Of a stretch of 32,693 nucleotides of DNA, positions 16,444 to 24,658 are shown piece after piece. The position numbers and the translations under genes were made by a program. Positions within the stretch are counted from its first letter, which is position 1, and each line of letters opens with the position of its first letter. The notes under the pieces are model-generated. The model searched no databases. It saw only the letters and a list, made by a program, of their open reading frames with translations, and had not been told where the DNA came from. The DNA comes from JAWWPY01 sp964412845 (GTDB taxonomy: Bacteria > Actinomycetota > Actinomycetes > Streptosporangiales > Streptosporangiaceae), in contig CAYPQM010000075.1 of the NCBI GenBank assembly GCA_964412845.1, positions 1 through 32,693 on the forward strand, given 5' to 3'.

Positions 16444-17873
16444 GACTGCGGATCATCCTGCTGGTGATCGCGATCAGCTCCATGGTCCTGATCTCTTTCC
16501 TGGTGCCGCTGGCGCTGGTGCTGCGCACCTTCGGGGCCGACCGGGCGGTCAGTTCGGCCACCGTGCAGGCCCAGTGGATGGCCCCGCTGGTCGCCACCCT
16601 CGACGTGGCCAGCCTCAAGCTGGCGGTGGCCCAGGTCAACGCCGAGTACAAGAGCCAGCCGGTCACGATCTTCCTGCCGGACGGGCGCGTGCTCGGCCGG
16701 CCCGCGGCCCGCTCGGCCGGAGTGCGGCTGGCCGCCAAGGGACGAAGTTTCGCGACCGAGACCCCGGGCGGGGTGGAGGTCCTGGTGGCCGTCCAGGGCC
16801 TGCCCCGGGGGACAGCCGTGATCCGCACCTTCGTGCCCAGCGCGGAGCTGCGCACCGGCGTGATCCGGACGTGGCTGCTGCTGTGCGCGGTGGGGCTCGG
16901 ATTGCTGATACTCAGCGTGATCGTCGCCGATCAGCTCGCCCGGTCCCTGGTCCGTCCGCTGGGCACCCTGGCCCGGGCGTCGGATCTGCTCGCCGCCGGA
17001 AACCTGGCGGCGCGCGCCCAGGTCACCGGCCCGCCGGAGGTACGGCAGGTCAGCACGGGGCTGAACCGCCTCGCGGCGCGCATCGGTGAGTTGCTGGCCC
17101 ATGAGCGGGAGACCGTCGCGGATCTGTCCCACCGGCTGCGCACGCCGCTGACCGCCTTGCGCATCGATGCCGAGTCACTGCACGACGCCGCGGAACGGGA
17201 GCAGTTGCTGGGCGACGTGGACAGCCTGGAACGTACCGTCAGCGAGATCATCCGCGAGGCGCGGCGGCCCACCGCGGAAAGCACTCAGGCCGCGTGTGAC
17301 GCCTGCGAGGTCATCGCCCAGCGGGCGGCCTTCTGGCGGCCCCTCGCCGAGGATCAGGACCGGCGGATGACGGCGGAGGTGGTCGCCGGCCCGGTCCCGG
17401 TCCGGGCATCCGGGGAGGACCTCGCCGCGTGCACCGACATCCTGCTCGAGAATGTGTTCGCGCACACCGCGGAAGGTGTCGCCTTCTCGGTCCGGGTGCG
17501 CCGCCGGACCGGCGGAGGCGGGTGGCTGATGGTTTCCGATGAAGGGCCGGGGTTCACTGATCCGGACGCGGCGCGGCGGGGCATGTCCACGGGTGGCTCC
17601 ACCGGCCTCGGCCTCGACATCGCCCGGCGCATCGCCGAGGCATCCGGCGGAACGCTGACCGTCGGACGGTCAGCGGCGGGCGGGGGGTCGGTCACGGTCG
17701 GGTTCGGGCCCCCGGCAGGCTCTGCCCAGCAGGACCGGCGGCACCGGCGGTCCAGGCCCCACCTGATCCGCGGCTGGCGTGACGCCGGGGATGCCGGACT
17801 GGCTGACGAGGATCCCCCGCCGTGGGCGGCCGCGGTGAATCAGGCACCACCCCGCGAACGCCCGGTCCGCTGA
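16440..17873 (+). CDS. Sensor histidine kinase
   Basis: Cognate kinase of the preceding regulator, 477 residues. A first membrane span lies at about 5-30, an extracytoplasmic sensing part of about 110 residues follows, and a second span at about 140-165 leads into a HAMP domain (SLVRPLGTLARASDLLAAGNL). His231 is the phosphorylation site in DLSHRLRTPL. The ATPase domain shows the N box (DILLENVFAHT), G1 (VSDEGPGF) and G2 (STGLGLDIARRI). The last 50 residues form a charged, probably disordered tail. The gene's 3' end overlaps the convergent channel gene by 34 bases. Confidence 0.93.
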   Translation: MRLRIILLVIAISSMVLISFLVPLALVLRTFGADRAVSSATVQAQWMAPLVATLDVASLKLAVAQVNAEYKSQPVTIFLPDGRVLGRPAARSAGVRLAAKGRSFATETPGGVEVLVAVQGLPRGTAVIRTFVPSAELRTGVIRTWLLLCAVGLGLLILSVIVADQLARSLVRPLGTLARASDLLAAGNLAARAQVTGPPEVRQVSTGLNRLAARIGELLAHERETVADLSHRLRTPLTALRIDAESLHDAAEREQLLGDVDSLERTVSEIIREARRPTAESTQAACDACEVIAQRAAFWRPLAEDQDRRMTAEVVAGPVPVRASGEDLAACTDILLENVFAHTAEGVAFSVRVRRRTGGGGWLMVSDEGPGFTDPDAARRGMSTGGSTGLGLDIARRIAEASGGTLTVGRSAAGGGSVTVGFGPPAGSAQQDRRHRRSRPHLIRGWRDAGDAGLADEDPPPWAAAVNQAPPRERPVR

Positions 17874-19645
17874 GGCACGGAGTCCGCCTGCGGGGTGGGC
17901 CGGTCCCGGCGGAGCACCGCGAGCAACTCCTCGTAGGGGCCGATCAGGTACGCCTGATCCCCGGAACGCAGCCGGGTACCCCGGCGGGGCGGGTGTTCCA
18001 GGTATCCGCCGCCGGTGGCCCGGCTGATCGCGAGCACCCTGGTCCGCGCCGCGAGATCCCGCATGGCCAGCCCCTGCAGGCCACCGCCGGGCGTGACGGT
18101 CAGCCGGGCCACCAGCAGCGGCTCATCCCCGACGTAGAACGTGCTGAGAACGTCGAGGCCGAGCGCGGCGCCCACGAACCACGGAGCGGCCAGCGCCGCG
18201 GTGGACCGGACGAACGTGAACCCGAAGTTGGCCCGGACACTGCGGGCCAGCTGCGGGTCGAACATCCGCAGCACCACCGGTGTCGAGCCCCAGCGCGGCC
18301 CCAGCTGGTCGCGCACCGCCAGGCCCGTCTCCAGGTTGGCCAGGTCGTCGCTGGTCAGCACCGCGACCGCGGACGCGCTGGCCAGGCTGACCGACTCCAG
18401 CGTCTGCGGCTGCGTGGCATCAGCGATGAGGATGGGCACGCCCAGCGAGCGGCCCAGCCGGAGATGCCGGTTGCTCTCGCTTTTCTCCACGACAACGACC
18501 TCGGCACCCGCGGTGACCAGCCCCCGGACCACCTCAATGCCGACCGCGCCGAGGCCGATGACCAGAACATGCCCGCTCAGCCCGGTGATCCGCTGCCTGC
18601 CCAGTGACTCCTCGATGCGGCGGCTGACGAGGGTGTTGGTGAGCATGGCGAAGAAGACCGCGACGAACAGCGCGCCCAGCAGCATCAGGCAGATCGCCCC
18701 GGCCATCAGCCACGAGGGCTGCGCGCGGAAGGAGAAGTCGCCGTAGCCGACCGTGGTGATGGTCTCGACCGTGAAGTATGCGGCGTCCAGCAGCGGGATC
18801 CGGTGGGCGGCGGGCAGCCGGTAGGCGAGGCGCAGCACGATCGTGGAGGTCACGATCACCGCGAACAACGCGGCCAGGGCCGACACGAGCCGCCGGTCCG
18901 TCGCGTGCAGGAGTGAAAGAGCCAGGTGCCGGAGATAGCGGGCGTTCCGTGATGGCAGGGCCGCCGCGCCCGCCTGGTGGTCGAAGCGGTCGGTCACCCC
19001 GGCGGCGCGAAGCTCGTCCGGCGTGCCGATGAGCGTCACCCCATCTCCCGGCGCGATCTGCTGGTCGCGGCCGGGGCAGACCACGACGTCGCCGCCGTTC
19101 GCGGGGATGACGGCGATCGGGGCGAGTGCCCCGTACAGCTCCCGGAGGCTGGCTGCCCTCGGCGCGACAGTCCGGGCGGCGAAGAAGCGCTCATCGGCCA
19201 GCCTGATCTCCTGGGCGGACCGGAGGCAGGCCTGCACGATCGACGGGGCGGACAGCCCGGCCACGTCCAGCACCGAGATCGCTATCCCGGACAGCGCCCG
19301 GCCCACCGCCGGATTCCCCAGCTGCACGACCACCCGCACATCGGCCCGGAGTTCGCGGGTCAGCAGGGCCGTCTCCAGCGTATGCAGATCATCTTCCAGG
19401 GCGCAGACGACCGCCTCAGCGCCGTCCAGGCCGGCTTCAGCGAGGGTCTCCGCGGCCCGGGAGCTGCCGGCGATGTGCGGCACGCCCCAGCCGATGAGGC
19501 TCCGGGCCAGCCGCAGGTCCGGATTGTCGTCCACGACCACGGCAGGCACCCCGGACTGGTTGAGCTGCTCGACGATGCGCAGGCCCACCCCGTGCAGCCC
19601 GCAGACGATCACGTGTCCACGCCAGTCGGCGTATGCCCCTGTCAC
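17840..19645 (-). CDS. Two-RCK potassium channel / TrkA-N family protein
   Basis: A 601-residue ion channel subunit with an unusual order: an N-terminal RCK/TrkA-N domain (GHVIVCGLHGVGLRIVEQL, residues about 10-125) with TrkA-C-like region, then a two-span pore module, then a second RCK domain (GHVLVIGLGAVGIEVV, from about 357) and a TrkA-C end (SGDQAYLIGPYEELL). The selectivity filter TVGYGD is at 298-303, after the pore helix DAAYFTVETIT, so potassium is the likely ion. Both Rossmann loops keep GxGxxG, and acidic residues follow (DDNPD; EKSES), fitting NAD(H)-type ligand binding. It probably gates potassium flux in response to nucleotides. It is convergent with the kinase gene and divergent from the 67-residue gene. 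Confidence 0.9.
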   Translation of the reverse strand: MTGAYADWRGHVIVCGLHGVGLRIVEQLNQSGVPAVVVDDNPDLRLARSLIGWGVPHIAGSSRAAETLAEAGLDGAEAVVCALEDDLHTLETALLTRELRADVRVVVQLGNPAVGRALSGIAISVLDVAGLSAPSIVQACLRSAQEIRLADERFFAARTVAPRAASLRELYGALAPIAVIPANGGDVVVCPGRDQQIAPGDGVTLIGTPDELRAAGVTDRFDHQAGAAALPSRNARYLRHLALSLLHATDRRLVSALAALFAVIVTSTIVLRLAYRLPAAHRIPLLDAAYFTVETITTVGYGDFSFRAQPSWLMAGAICLMLLGALFVAVFFAMLTNTLVSRRIEESLGRQRITGLSGHVLVIGLGAVGIEVVRGLVTAGAEVVVVEKSESNRHLRLGRSLGVPILIADATQPQTLESVSLASASAVAVLTSDDLANLETGLAVRDQLGPRWGSTPVVLRMFDPQLARSVRANFGFTFVRSTAALAAPWFVGAALGLDVLSTFYVGDEPLLVARLTVTPGGGLQGLAMRDLAARTRVLAISRATGGGYLEHPPRRGTRLRSGDQAYLIGPYEELLAVLRRDRPTPQADSVPQRTGRSRGGA

Positions 19646-19836
19646 CCAGCGGATTATCCCGAGCGGGTGTGACGGGGATGTTAGCGGCAGGTCTCAGCCG
19701 GGTGAGGTTTCCGCGAGCACTAAGCACCGCTCCGGACCCAGAGATAGGGCATCCGCCCGATGCGGCACGGCCCGCCTTACGGCGATTCTCAATGGTGTCG
19801 GGCCAGGATCACCGGCCCCGGACCAAGGAGAACACC

Positions 19837-20040
19837 ATGCATCCCGCGATGCTCAAGGTACTGGCCGCCGAGCATGTCAGGGACATGCGGGCCACCGCCA
19901 CCAGGTCAGACCGCGCCCGCGACGCGCGCCAGGCCCGCCGGGCCCGGCGGGCCCAGCAGGCCGCCGCGGCCAGCGCCGCACCGTTTGTGCCGCAGCCCAG
20001 GCCCAGCACGGAATGCACCCAGGCGGTCATGGAACATTAG
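19837..20040 (+). CDS. Small basic protein of unknown function (67 residues)
   Basis: A strong ribosome site (AAGGAG, 6 bases before the ATG) fixes this start. The product begins MHPAMLKVLAAEHVRDMRA, a likely amphipathic helix, then has an Arg/Ala-rich stretch (RARDARQARRARRAQQ), and ends with a Pro-rich segment and one cysteine. No domain recognised. Small helical, Arg-rich proteins starting MHP occur widely in actinobacteria, but I know of no assigned function. The next gene starts 25 bases downstream on the same strand. Confidence 0.7.
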   Translation: MHPAMLKVLAAEHVRDMRATATRSDRARDARQARRARRAQQAAAASAAPFVPQPRPSTECTQAVMEH

Positions 20041-20065
20041 TTCGAACTCCTGCTACCATACGGGC

Positions 20066-20440
20066 ATGGCAGCGTATCTGCCGCCCGGGTGGCCTGCCGG
20101 GGTGCACCCGCCGGGCAGCGATGATTTCGAGCGCACCGTGGTGGCGTGGCTGTTGGACGTCGTGCCGCCGGACTACCGGCTGTACGGCGTCCTGCGGCGC
20201 CATCCCATCGCCCTGGCGGTGATGGCAGGCCATCATGTGGCGGCCTGCGTGCAGGGCGCCCGCCAGGGGTACCGGACCGCCCGCAGTGAGCTCGGCGAGG
20301 CGCTGCCGCCGCGCGGGGTCGACTCCGTCCTGGCGGCCTACCGCAGTGAGGGCCGCAGGCTGGTGGCCACCGCCCAGGCCGTCGACCTGGTCACCCGCGC
20401 CCTGCGGGGTGAGGAGTTCCGGCCGCAGCTCCGGGCGTGA
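20066..20440 (+). CDS. Conserved-looking unknown protein (124 residues)
   Basis: Start placed at the ATG at 20066 (MAAYLPPGWPAGVHPPGSDDFE), because the frame upstream crosses the previous gene and the 5' noncoding region. The N-terminal PPGWP...PPG motif and the helical body (AVMAGHHVAACVQGARQGYRTARSEL) look like a compact soluble alpha-helical protein. No catalytic motif is recognised. TACCAT lies 6 bases before the ATG, so the transcript could be leaderless; no ribosome site is visible. It ends 8 bases from the convergent phosphatase gene. Confidence 0.7.
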   Translation: MAAYLPPGWPAGVHPPGSDDFERTVVAWLLDVVPPDYRLYGVLRRHPIALAVMAGHHVAACVQGARQGYRTARSELGEALPPRGVDSVLAAYRSEGRRLVATAQAVDLVTRALRGEEFRPQLRA

Positions 20441-20448
20441 CCGACTGG

Positions 20449-22620
20449 CTAAGCCGCACGGATGGCCAGCAGCGCCATCCCGTCGGCGGCGGGCCGGCCG
20501 CCGAACGCCCGGACTTCCTCGTGAACCTTGGCCGCCACCACGTCCGCGGGCAGGCCGGCGCATTCGGCGAACAGCCGGGCCAGCCCGTCATCGTCATCGA
20601 GCAGGCGATTGCCGTCCCGGCGCCGGGTTACCCCGTCGGTGACACAGAGCAGCAGGTCGCCGGGCGCGAGGCGGATCGTCTGCGCCTCGAAGACGAGTCC
20701 CTCGATCACGCCGAGAATCGGCTGCGGCAGCGCGGCGCACTCGGGAACTGGTGATTCCAGCTGACCAGCGGGCGCCGTGCCAGCAGGCCCCGTGCCAGCA
20801 GGCCCCGTGCCAGCGGGCAGCGGGCCGGCGGGCAGCGAATCACCCGGCGCCCGCAGCAGCAGCGGCAGCGGCTGCCCGGCGCAGGCGAGTGAGATCCGGG
20901 CCGGGGAGCCAGCCTCGATCTCGCCGTGCACCAGGGTCAGGAACCTCCCCGGTGCGCCCTCGTCGACCAGCAACTCGTTGAGCCTGCCCAGCACCGCGGG
21001 GATGCTGTGCCCTTCCCGGGCCAGGATCCGCAGCGCGTGCCGGGCGAGCGACGTCACCGCCGCCGCCTCCGGTTGGCTGCCGCACACCTCGCCAACGGCG
21101 AACCGCCACCGGCCCGCCCCCGCCGGGAACACGTCGCAGAAGTCCCCGCCGGCCTCACCGCCGCCGGCCGCGAGATCGTGCGCGACGGCCAGGTCCATCC
21201 CGGGAATCTGCGGCAGCTCCGGCGGCACAAGGTTGCGCCGCAGCGCCGCGCTGGTCCGCTCCTGATGCGCGGCCAGCCACGCGTTGTCCAGGGCGAGCGC
21301 GATCCGCCGGGACAGGTCTTCGGCCAGCCAGGCCACATCCCTGGGCAGCCGGCCCGCGTGCGTGCCGCCGATGGTGAGCAGGCCCAGCAGGCTGCCCCGC
21401 GCAACCAACGGGACACACCACGCCCCACCGGCGGCCAGTTCGGCTGCCTCGGGGGATGCTCCGGTCAGGTCCACGTCGGCCAGCGGCCAGGCCCGGGCCG
21501 GGCCGGCGCCGCTGCCCGGCGGGCGAGCACCCCACGGCGCCACCGGCCCCGCTCGCCGGGCCAGCCAGAGCAGCGCGGCGCGGCGCGATTCATCCGCGTG
21601 CCGCACGTATTCGGGCTGCCAGGTCCCATCAGGCCGGGCGAGGAGCACGGCGCACCACGCGCCCAGGCGTGGCACCACGGCCCGGCCGGCCAGGGCCAGG
21701 ATCGCTTCCTGATCCAGCGGGCCGGACAGCAGCTCGTTCGCCTCAGCGGCAACGGCCGCCCTGGCCCGCCCGAGCAGCTCGATTTCGCCCAGCCTGGCCC
21801 GCTCCAGCGGCGCCGCCACACGGTCCGCCAGTTGCTGCAACCGCTGCGTGGCACCCTCGGCGAACTGGCCAGGGGCCGCCCCGGTCACCGCGAGGACGCC
21901 GGTGACCCGCCCGGCCACCAGGAAGGGAACCGTGAGCACCGACGGCGGCGCGGCGGCCAGCGCGGCCGGGTCAGCCCCGGCGGCGGCGCGCACCCGCAGA
22001 TCGCCGTCCTCGTCCGGGACCAGGGCATAGGCGGCGTCCGCGGCCAGCGCGGCCCGCGCCGACTCGACGGCGCGGGTCAGCAACTCGTCATAACCGGACT
22101 CCCCGGGCAGCCAGCGGCCCGGCCGGGGCGGCCCGGTTGCTGACTTCCCGATGCCAGGCTCGCTGGCCGCCAGATCGCCGGGATGATCCCCGCGAGCACT
22201 GGCCAGGCCCATCCGGAACCAGACTGCTTTGGCCGCCCGCCCGTAAGTGACTCCCCACGCGGACGCAAGCGCGGAGGGCAGCAGGAGCCCGCGCCCGCTG
22301 GTGCGCTCGGCCGGAATGTTCTGGTCTTTGACCGGGCCGGGAACCATGCTGGCCGGCAGGCTGTCGCGGACCATGACCTCGAGCCCGCCGTCCGCCAGCC
22401 GGCAGGTGACCTGTACCGGGGTGCCGGCGTGCACCACCGCGTTGGTGACCAGCTCACTGGTCAGCAGCACCGCGTCATCCACCAGCCCGCGGCCCTCCGG
22501 GGCCGGCTCCGCGGCCAGCCAGGACTGCAGGGTCTCGCGGACGAACCGCCGGGCCGCGGCTACGGCCGCAGGCTCAGGCTGGTACGCCGCACTCGCGACG
22601 AGGTCGCTCGTTCCCTCCAC
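20449..22620 (-). CDS. HATPase-GAF-GAF-SpoIIE phosphatase (anti-anti-sigma pathway regulator)
   Basis: A 723-residue cytosolic regulator of the partner-switching type. Residues about 10-145 form an RsbW-like HATPase (ELVTNAVVHAG, then TSGRGLLLPSALA), expected to act as an anti-sigma kinase. Two GAF-like domains follow (about 175-275 and 280-435), then a helical linker (ALRRNLVPPELPQIPGM) and a SpoIIE/PP2C domain (about 470-723: EAGGDFCDVF, VTDGVTRR). Two metal-site signatures are altered: the usual GDV reads GEVCGS, and the usual terminal DD reads ADGMALL. A 15-bp repeat makes a GTGPA linker inside the phosphatase domain. I use the GTG at 22620, which has GAGAGGG in front; a GTG at 22665 is possible but has no spacing for a ribosome site. 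It lies downstream of the acyltransferase gene. Confidence 0.87.
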   Translation of the reverse strand: MEGTSDLVASAAYQPEPAAVAAARRFVRETLQSWLAAEPAPEGRGLVDDAVLLTSELVTNAVVHAGTPVQVTCRLADGGLEVMVRDSLPASMVPGPVKDQNIPAERTSGRGLLLPSALASAWGVTYGRAAKAVWFRMGLASARGDHPGDLAASEPGIGKSATGPPRPGRWLPGESGYDELLTRAVESARAALAADAAYALVPDEDGDLRVRAAAGADPAALAAAPPSVLTVPFLVAGRVTGVLAVTGAAPGQFAEGATQRLQQLADRVAAPLERARLGEIELLGRARAAVAAEANELLSGPLDQEAILALAGRAVVPRLGAWCAVLLARPDGTWQPEYVRHADESRRAALLWLARRAGPVAPWGARPPGSGAGPARAWPLADVDLTGASPEAAELAAGGAWCVPLVARGSLLGLLTIGGTHAGRLPRDVAWLAEDLSRRIALALDNAWLAAHQERTSAALRRNLVPPELPQIPGMDLAVAHDLAAGGGEAGGDFCDVFPAGAGRWRFAVGEVCGSQPEAAAVTSLARHALRILAREGHSIPAVLGRLNELLVDEGAPGRFLTLVHGEIEAGSPARISLACAGQPLPLLLRAPGDSLPAGPLPAGTGPAGTGPAGTAPAGQLESPVPECAALPQPILGVIEGLVFEAQTIRLAPGDLLLCVTDGVTRRRDGNRLLDDDDGLARLFAECAGLPADVVAAKVHEEVRAFGGRPAADGMALLAIRAA
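20776..20820 (-). repeat. 15-bp tandem repeat inside the phosphatase gene
   Basis: CGTGCCAGCAGGCCC occurs twice head to tail (20776-20790 and 20791-20805), followed by a degenerate third copy. In frame it codes for repeated Gly-Thr-Gly-Pro-Ala, a flexible loop in the SpoIIE domain. Copy number could vary without breaking the frame. Confidence 0.7.
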
Positions 22621-22650
22621 GTGCCCTCTCGGGGGTCCCGGCCAGGCCGC

Positions 22651-22670
22651 CCGGAGTGTGCCCACTCCGG
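22651..22670. promoter_or_regulatory. Perfect 8-bp inverted repeat in the phosphatase leader
   Basis: CCGGAGTG and CACTCCGG flank a four-base spacer. The dyad ends 30 bases before the GTG start chosen for the phosphatase. It could be an operator or an mRNA hairpin. If the alternative start at 22665 were used, it would cover the start codon. Confidence 0.4.
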
Positions 22671-22759
22671 TTACGCGGCGACCTCATTATCGGATACGCC
22701 GACACCGAAGACGGCGGCTGCCCCCATCGTGACAGATACGTGACCGGTTTCCATCCTGA

Positions 22760-23428
22760 TCAGGCACGTTCGCCCAGGACCGGGGCCGGCCGCGCCCATC
22801 CGGCGGCGGCCGAATACTCCCGGACCACCCTGGCCGGGACACCCGCGACCACGCACCGGTCGGGCACCTCGCCGCGCACCACCGAGCCCGCGGCGACCAC
22901 CACGTTGCGGCCGATACACGCCCCAGGCAGCACGATCACGCCCGCCCCGAGCCAGGTTCCGGCGCCGATCGAGACCGCCGTGTTGCTGGGCCACTGCCGC
23001 CCGATCGGGACGTCCGGATCGGCGTAGCCGTGATTCTGGTCGGTGATGTAGACGTACGGCCCGGTGAAAACATCATCACCAATGATGATCGACTGGTGGG
23101 CCACGATGTGGCTGCCCCGGCCGATCACGCAGCGGTCGCCGACCCGCAGCACGGGCGCGTCGCCCAGGTCCTGCCCGGGCAGCATGCCCGCGGAGAGCGT
23201 CACCTGCGCGTTGATCATGGTGCCCGCGCCGATCTCGATCCATCCCTCGCCGTACACGGACCCGGTCGGGAACCCGATGACCGAGCCCGCGCCGAACGCC
23301 GCGAACCGCTGCCCGGCCGGGGTGTCCGCGGTGATCATTCCCAGCTGCTGGACGGATCGCCAGCCGCGGTGCAGCAGCCGCCAGGCCGCCTGGCGGTAGC
23401 GCCTGGCCAGGGCATGCTTGGCTGACAT
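22760..23428 (-). CDS. Hexapeptide-repeat acyltransferase (WbbJ/maltose O-acetyltransferase-like)
   Basis: A 222-residue left-handed beta-helix transferase. Hexapeptide turns (I/V-G-x-G) run from about residue 60 to 195: IEIGAGTMINAQ, LRVGDRCVIGRGSHI, IIIGDDVFTGPYVYI, VSIGAGTWLGAGVIVLPGACIGRNVVVAAGSVV. The catalytic histidine is likely in ITDQNHGY, as in the O-acetyltransferase group that uses acetyl-CoA. The end (VVAGVPARVVREY) is typical. The substrate, perhaps a sugar of a surface glycan, is not deducible. It starts 6 bases after the rlmN stop, so it is likely co-transcribed with rlmN. Confidence 0.88.
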   Translation of the reverse strand: MSAKHALARRYRQAAWRLLHRGWRSVQQLGMITADTPAGQRFAAFGAGSVIGFPTGSVYGEGWIEIGAGTMINAQVTLSAGMLPGQDLGDAPVLRVGDRCVIGRGSHIVAHQSIIIGDDVFTGPYVYITDQNHGYADPDVPIGRQWPSNTAVSIGAGTWLGAGVIVLPGACIGRNVVVAAGSVVRGEVPDRCVVAGVPARVVREYSAAAGWARPAPVLGERA

Positions 23429-23434
23429 GACGGA

Positions 23435-24556
23435 CTACGCTACTCCAGGCCGCCTAGCCGCCATAGCCGGTGCGGCAAGCTGGCCGCACGCCCCGTCGAT
23501 CTCGCTGCCACGGGTGTCGCGGACCGTGACCGGGATGCCCTTGGCCGCGAGCCGGTCCTCGAACTCGCGCATCACGCCGGGCTCCGACGCGGTCCACCGG
23601 GAGCCCGGGGTCGGGTTGAGCGGGATCAGGTTGACGTGCGCCAGGTGGCCCGCCAGCAGGTCACCGAGGGCGTCGGCCCGCCACGCCTGGTCGTTGACGT
23701 CGCGGATCAGCGCGTACTCGATGGATACCCGGCGGCCCGTCGCCCCGGTGTAAGCCCAGGCCGCGTCGAGCACCTCGGCCACCTTCCAGCGCTTGTTCAC
23801 CGGCACCAGCTCGTCCCGCAGATCATCGTCCGGCGCGTGCAGCGAGACGGCGAGGGTCACCGCGAGCCCCTCGGCGGTGAGCTTGCGGATCGCCGGGACC
23901 AGGCCAACCGTGGACACGGTCACCGACCGCTGGGAGATGCCGAGCCCGTCCGGAACGGGGTCGGTAAGCCGCCGCACCGCGGTCAGCACGCTGGCATAGT
24001 TGGCCAGCGGCTCGCCCATGCCCATGAACACGACGTTGGAGACCCGCCCCGGGCCTCCTGGCAGCTGGCCACGGGCCAGCAGGCGGGCGCCCTCGACCAC
24101 CTGAGCGACGATCTCGGCGGCGGACAGGTTCCGGGTCAGGCCCGCCTGGCCGGTCGCGCAGAACGGGCACGCCATGCCGCACCCGGACTGCGACGACACG
24201 CACATGGTGACCCGGCCCGGATAGCGCATCAGCACCGACTCGACATACGCGCCGTCGAAGGCCTGCCACAGTGTCTTGCGGGTCATGCCGTCATCACAGG
24301 TCTGCTCACGCTGCGCGGTAAGCAGCCGCGGCAGCAGCGCGCCGACCAGCTCCCCGCGGGTGGCCTCGGGGAGGTCGGTCATCTCGTCGGGGTCATCGGT
24401 GAGCCGCGCGAAATAGTGCCGGGACAGCTGGTCACCCCGGAACGGCAGGCCAACGAGCTGCGCGGCGGCCTCGCGCCGCGCGGGCGGGTCGAGGTCAGCC
24501 AGATGCCGCGGCGGCCGGATGAGAGACTTTCGTCCCGGCAACGGTGCTCCATTCAT
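23435..24556 (-). CDS. rlmN: Dual-specificity 23S rRNA/tRNA adenine-C2 methyltransferase RlmN
   Basis: Radical SAM enzyme that methylates C2 of A2503 in 23S rRNA and A37 in some tRNAs. The [4Fe-4S] cluster ligands are Cys126, Cys130 and Cys133 (GCGMACPFC), and the two catalytic cysteines are Cys119 (MCVSSQSG) and Cys357 (IDGACGQL). GMGEPLANY and the substrate region VNLIPLNPTPGS are also present. The start at 24556 (MNGAPLPGRK) gives 373 residues, close to the family norm; the open frame continues far upstream antisense to the Suppressor-of-fused gene and is not coding there. A hairpin lies 7 bases before the ATG. In relatives this gene normally follows cdsA; here a plus-strand gene intervenes. 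Confidence 0.95.
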   Translation of the reverse strand: MNGAPLPGRKSLIRPPRHLADLDPPARREAAAQLVGLPFRGDQLSRHYFARLTDDPDEMTDLPEATRGELVGALLPRLLTAQREQTCDDGMTRKTLWQAFDGAYVESVLMRYPGRVTMCVSSQSGCGMACPFCATGQAGLTRNLSAAEIVAQVVEGARLLARGQLPGGPGRVSNVVFMGMGEPLANYASVLTAVRRLTDPVPDGLGISQRSVTVSTVGLVPAIRKLTAEGLAVTLAVSLHAPDDDLRDELVPVNKRWKVAEVLDAAWAYTGATGRRVSIEYALIRDVNDQAWRADALGDLLAGHLAHVNLIPLNPTPGSRWTASEPGVMREFEDRLAAKGIPVTVRDTRGSEIDGACGQLAAPAMAARRPGVA

Positions 24557-24563
24557 AGCGGGG

Positions 24564-24577
24564 AGCCTGCCCAGGCT
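24564..24577 (-). promoter_or_regulatory. Small hairpin just upstream of the rlmN start
   Basis: AGCCTG and CAGGCT flank a two-base CC spacer; on the rlmN transcript this could fold 7 bases before the ATG and cover the ribosome-binding position. No clear Shine-Dalgarno sequence is visible beside it. A regulatory role is a guess from position. Confidence 0.3.
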
Positions 24578-24658
24578 GGGTACGGGCGGTGGCAAACACT
24601 TAACAGTATCCGTCCCGAACGCATGCTGACCTGCGGGGAAATAGGTAGATTTCAGTAC

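Noticed and set aside
20041..20046. TTCGAA next to GAAC as a LexA/SOS box
   Set aside because: Only one half of the actinobacterial TCGAAC-N4-GTTCGA box is present.
23636..24658. N-terminal extension of the SUFU-like gene over rlmN
   Set aside because: That part is antisense to the rlmN catalytic region and carries no domain; promoter-like sequence lies directly before the chosen start.
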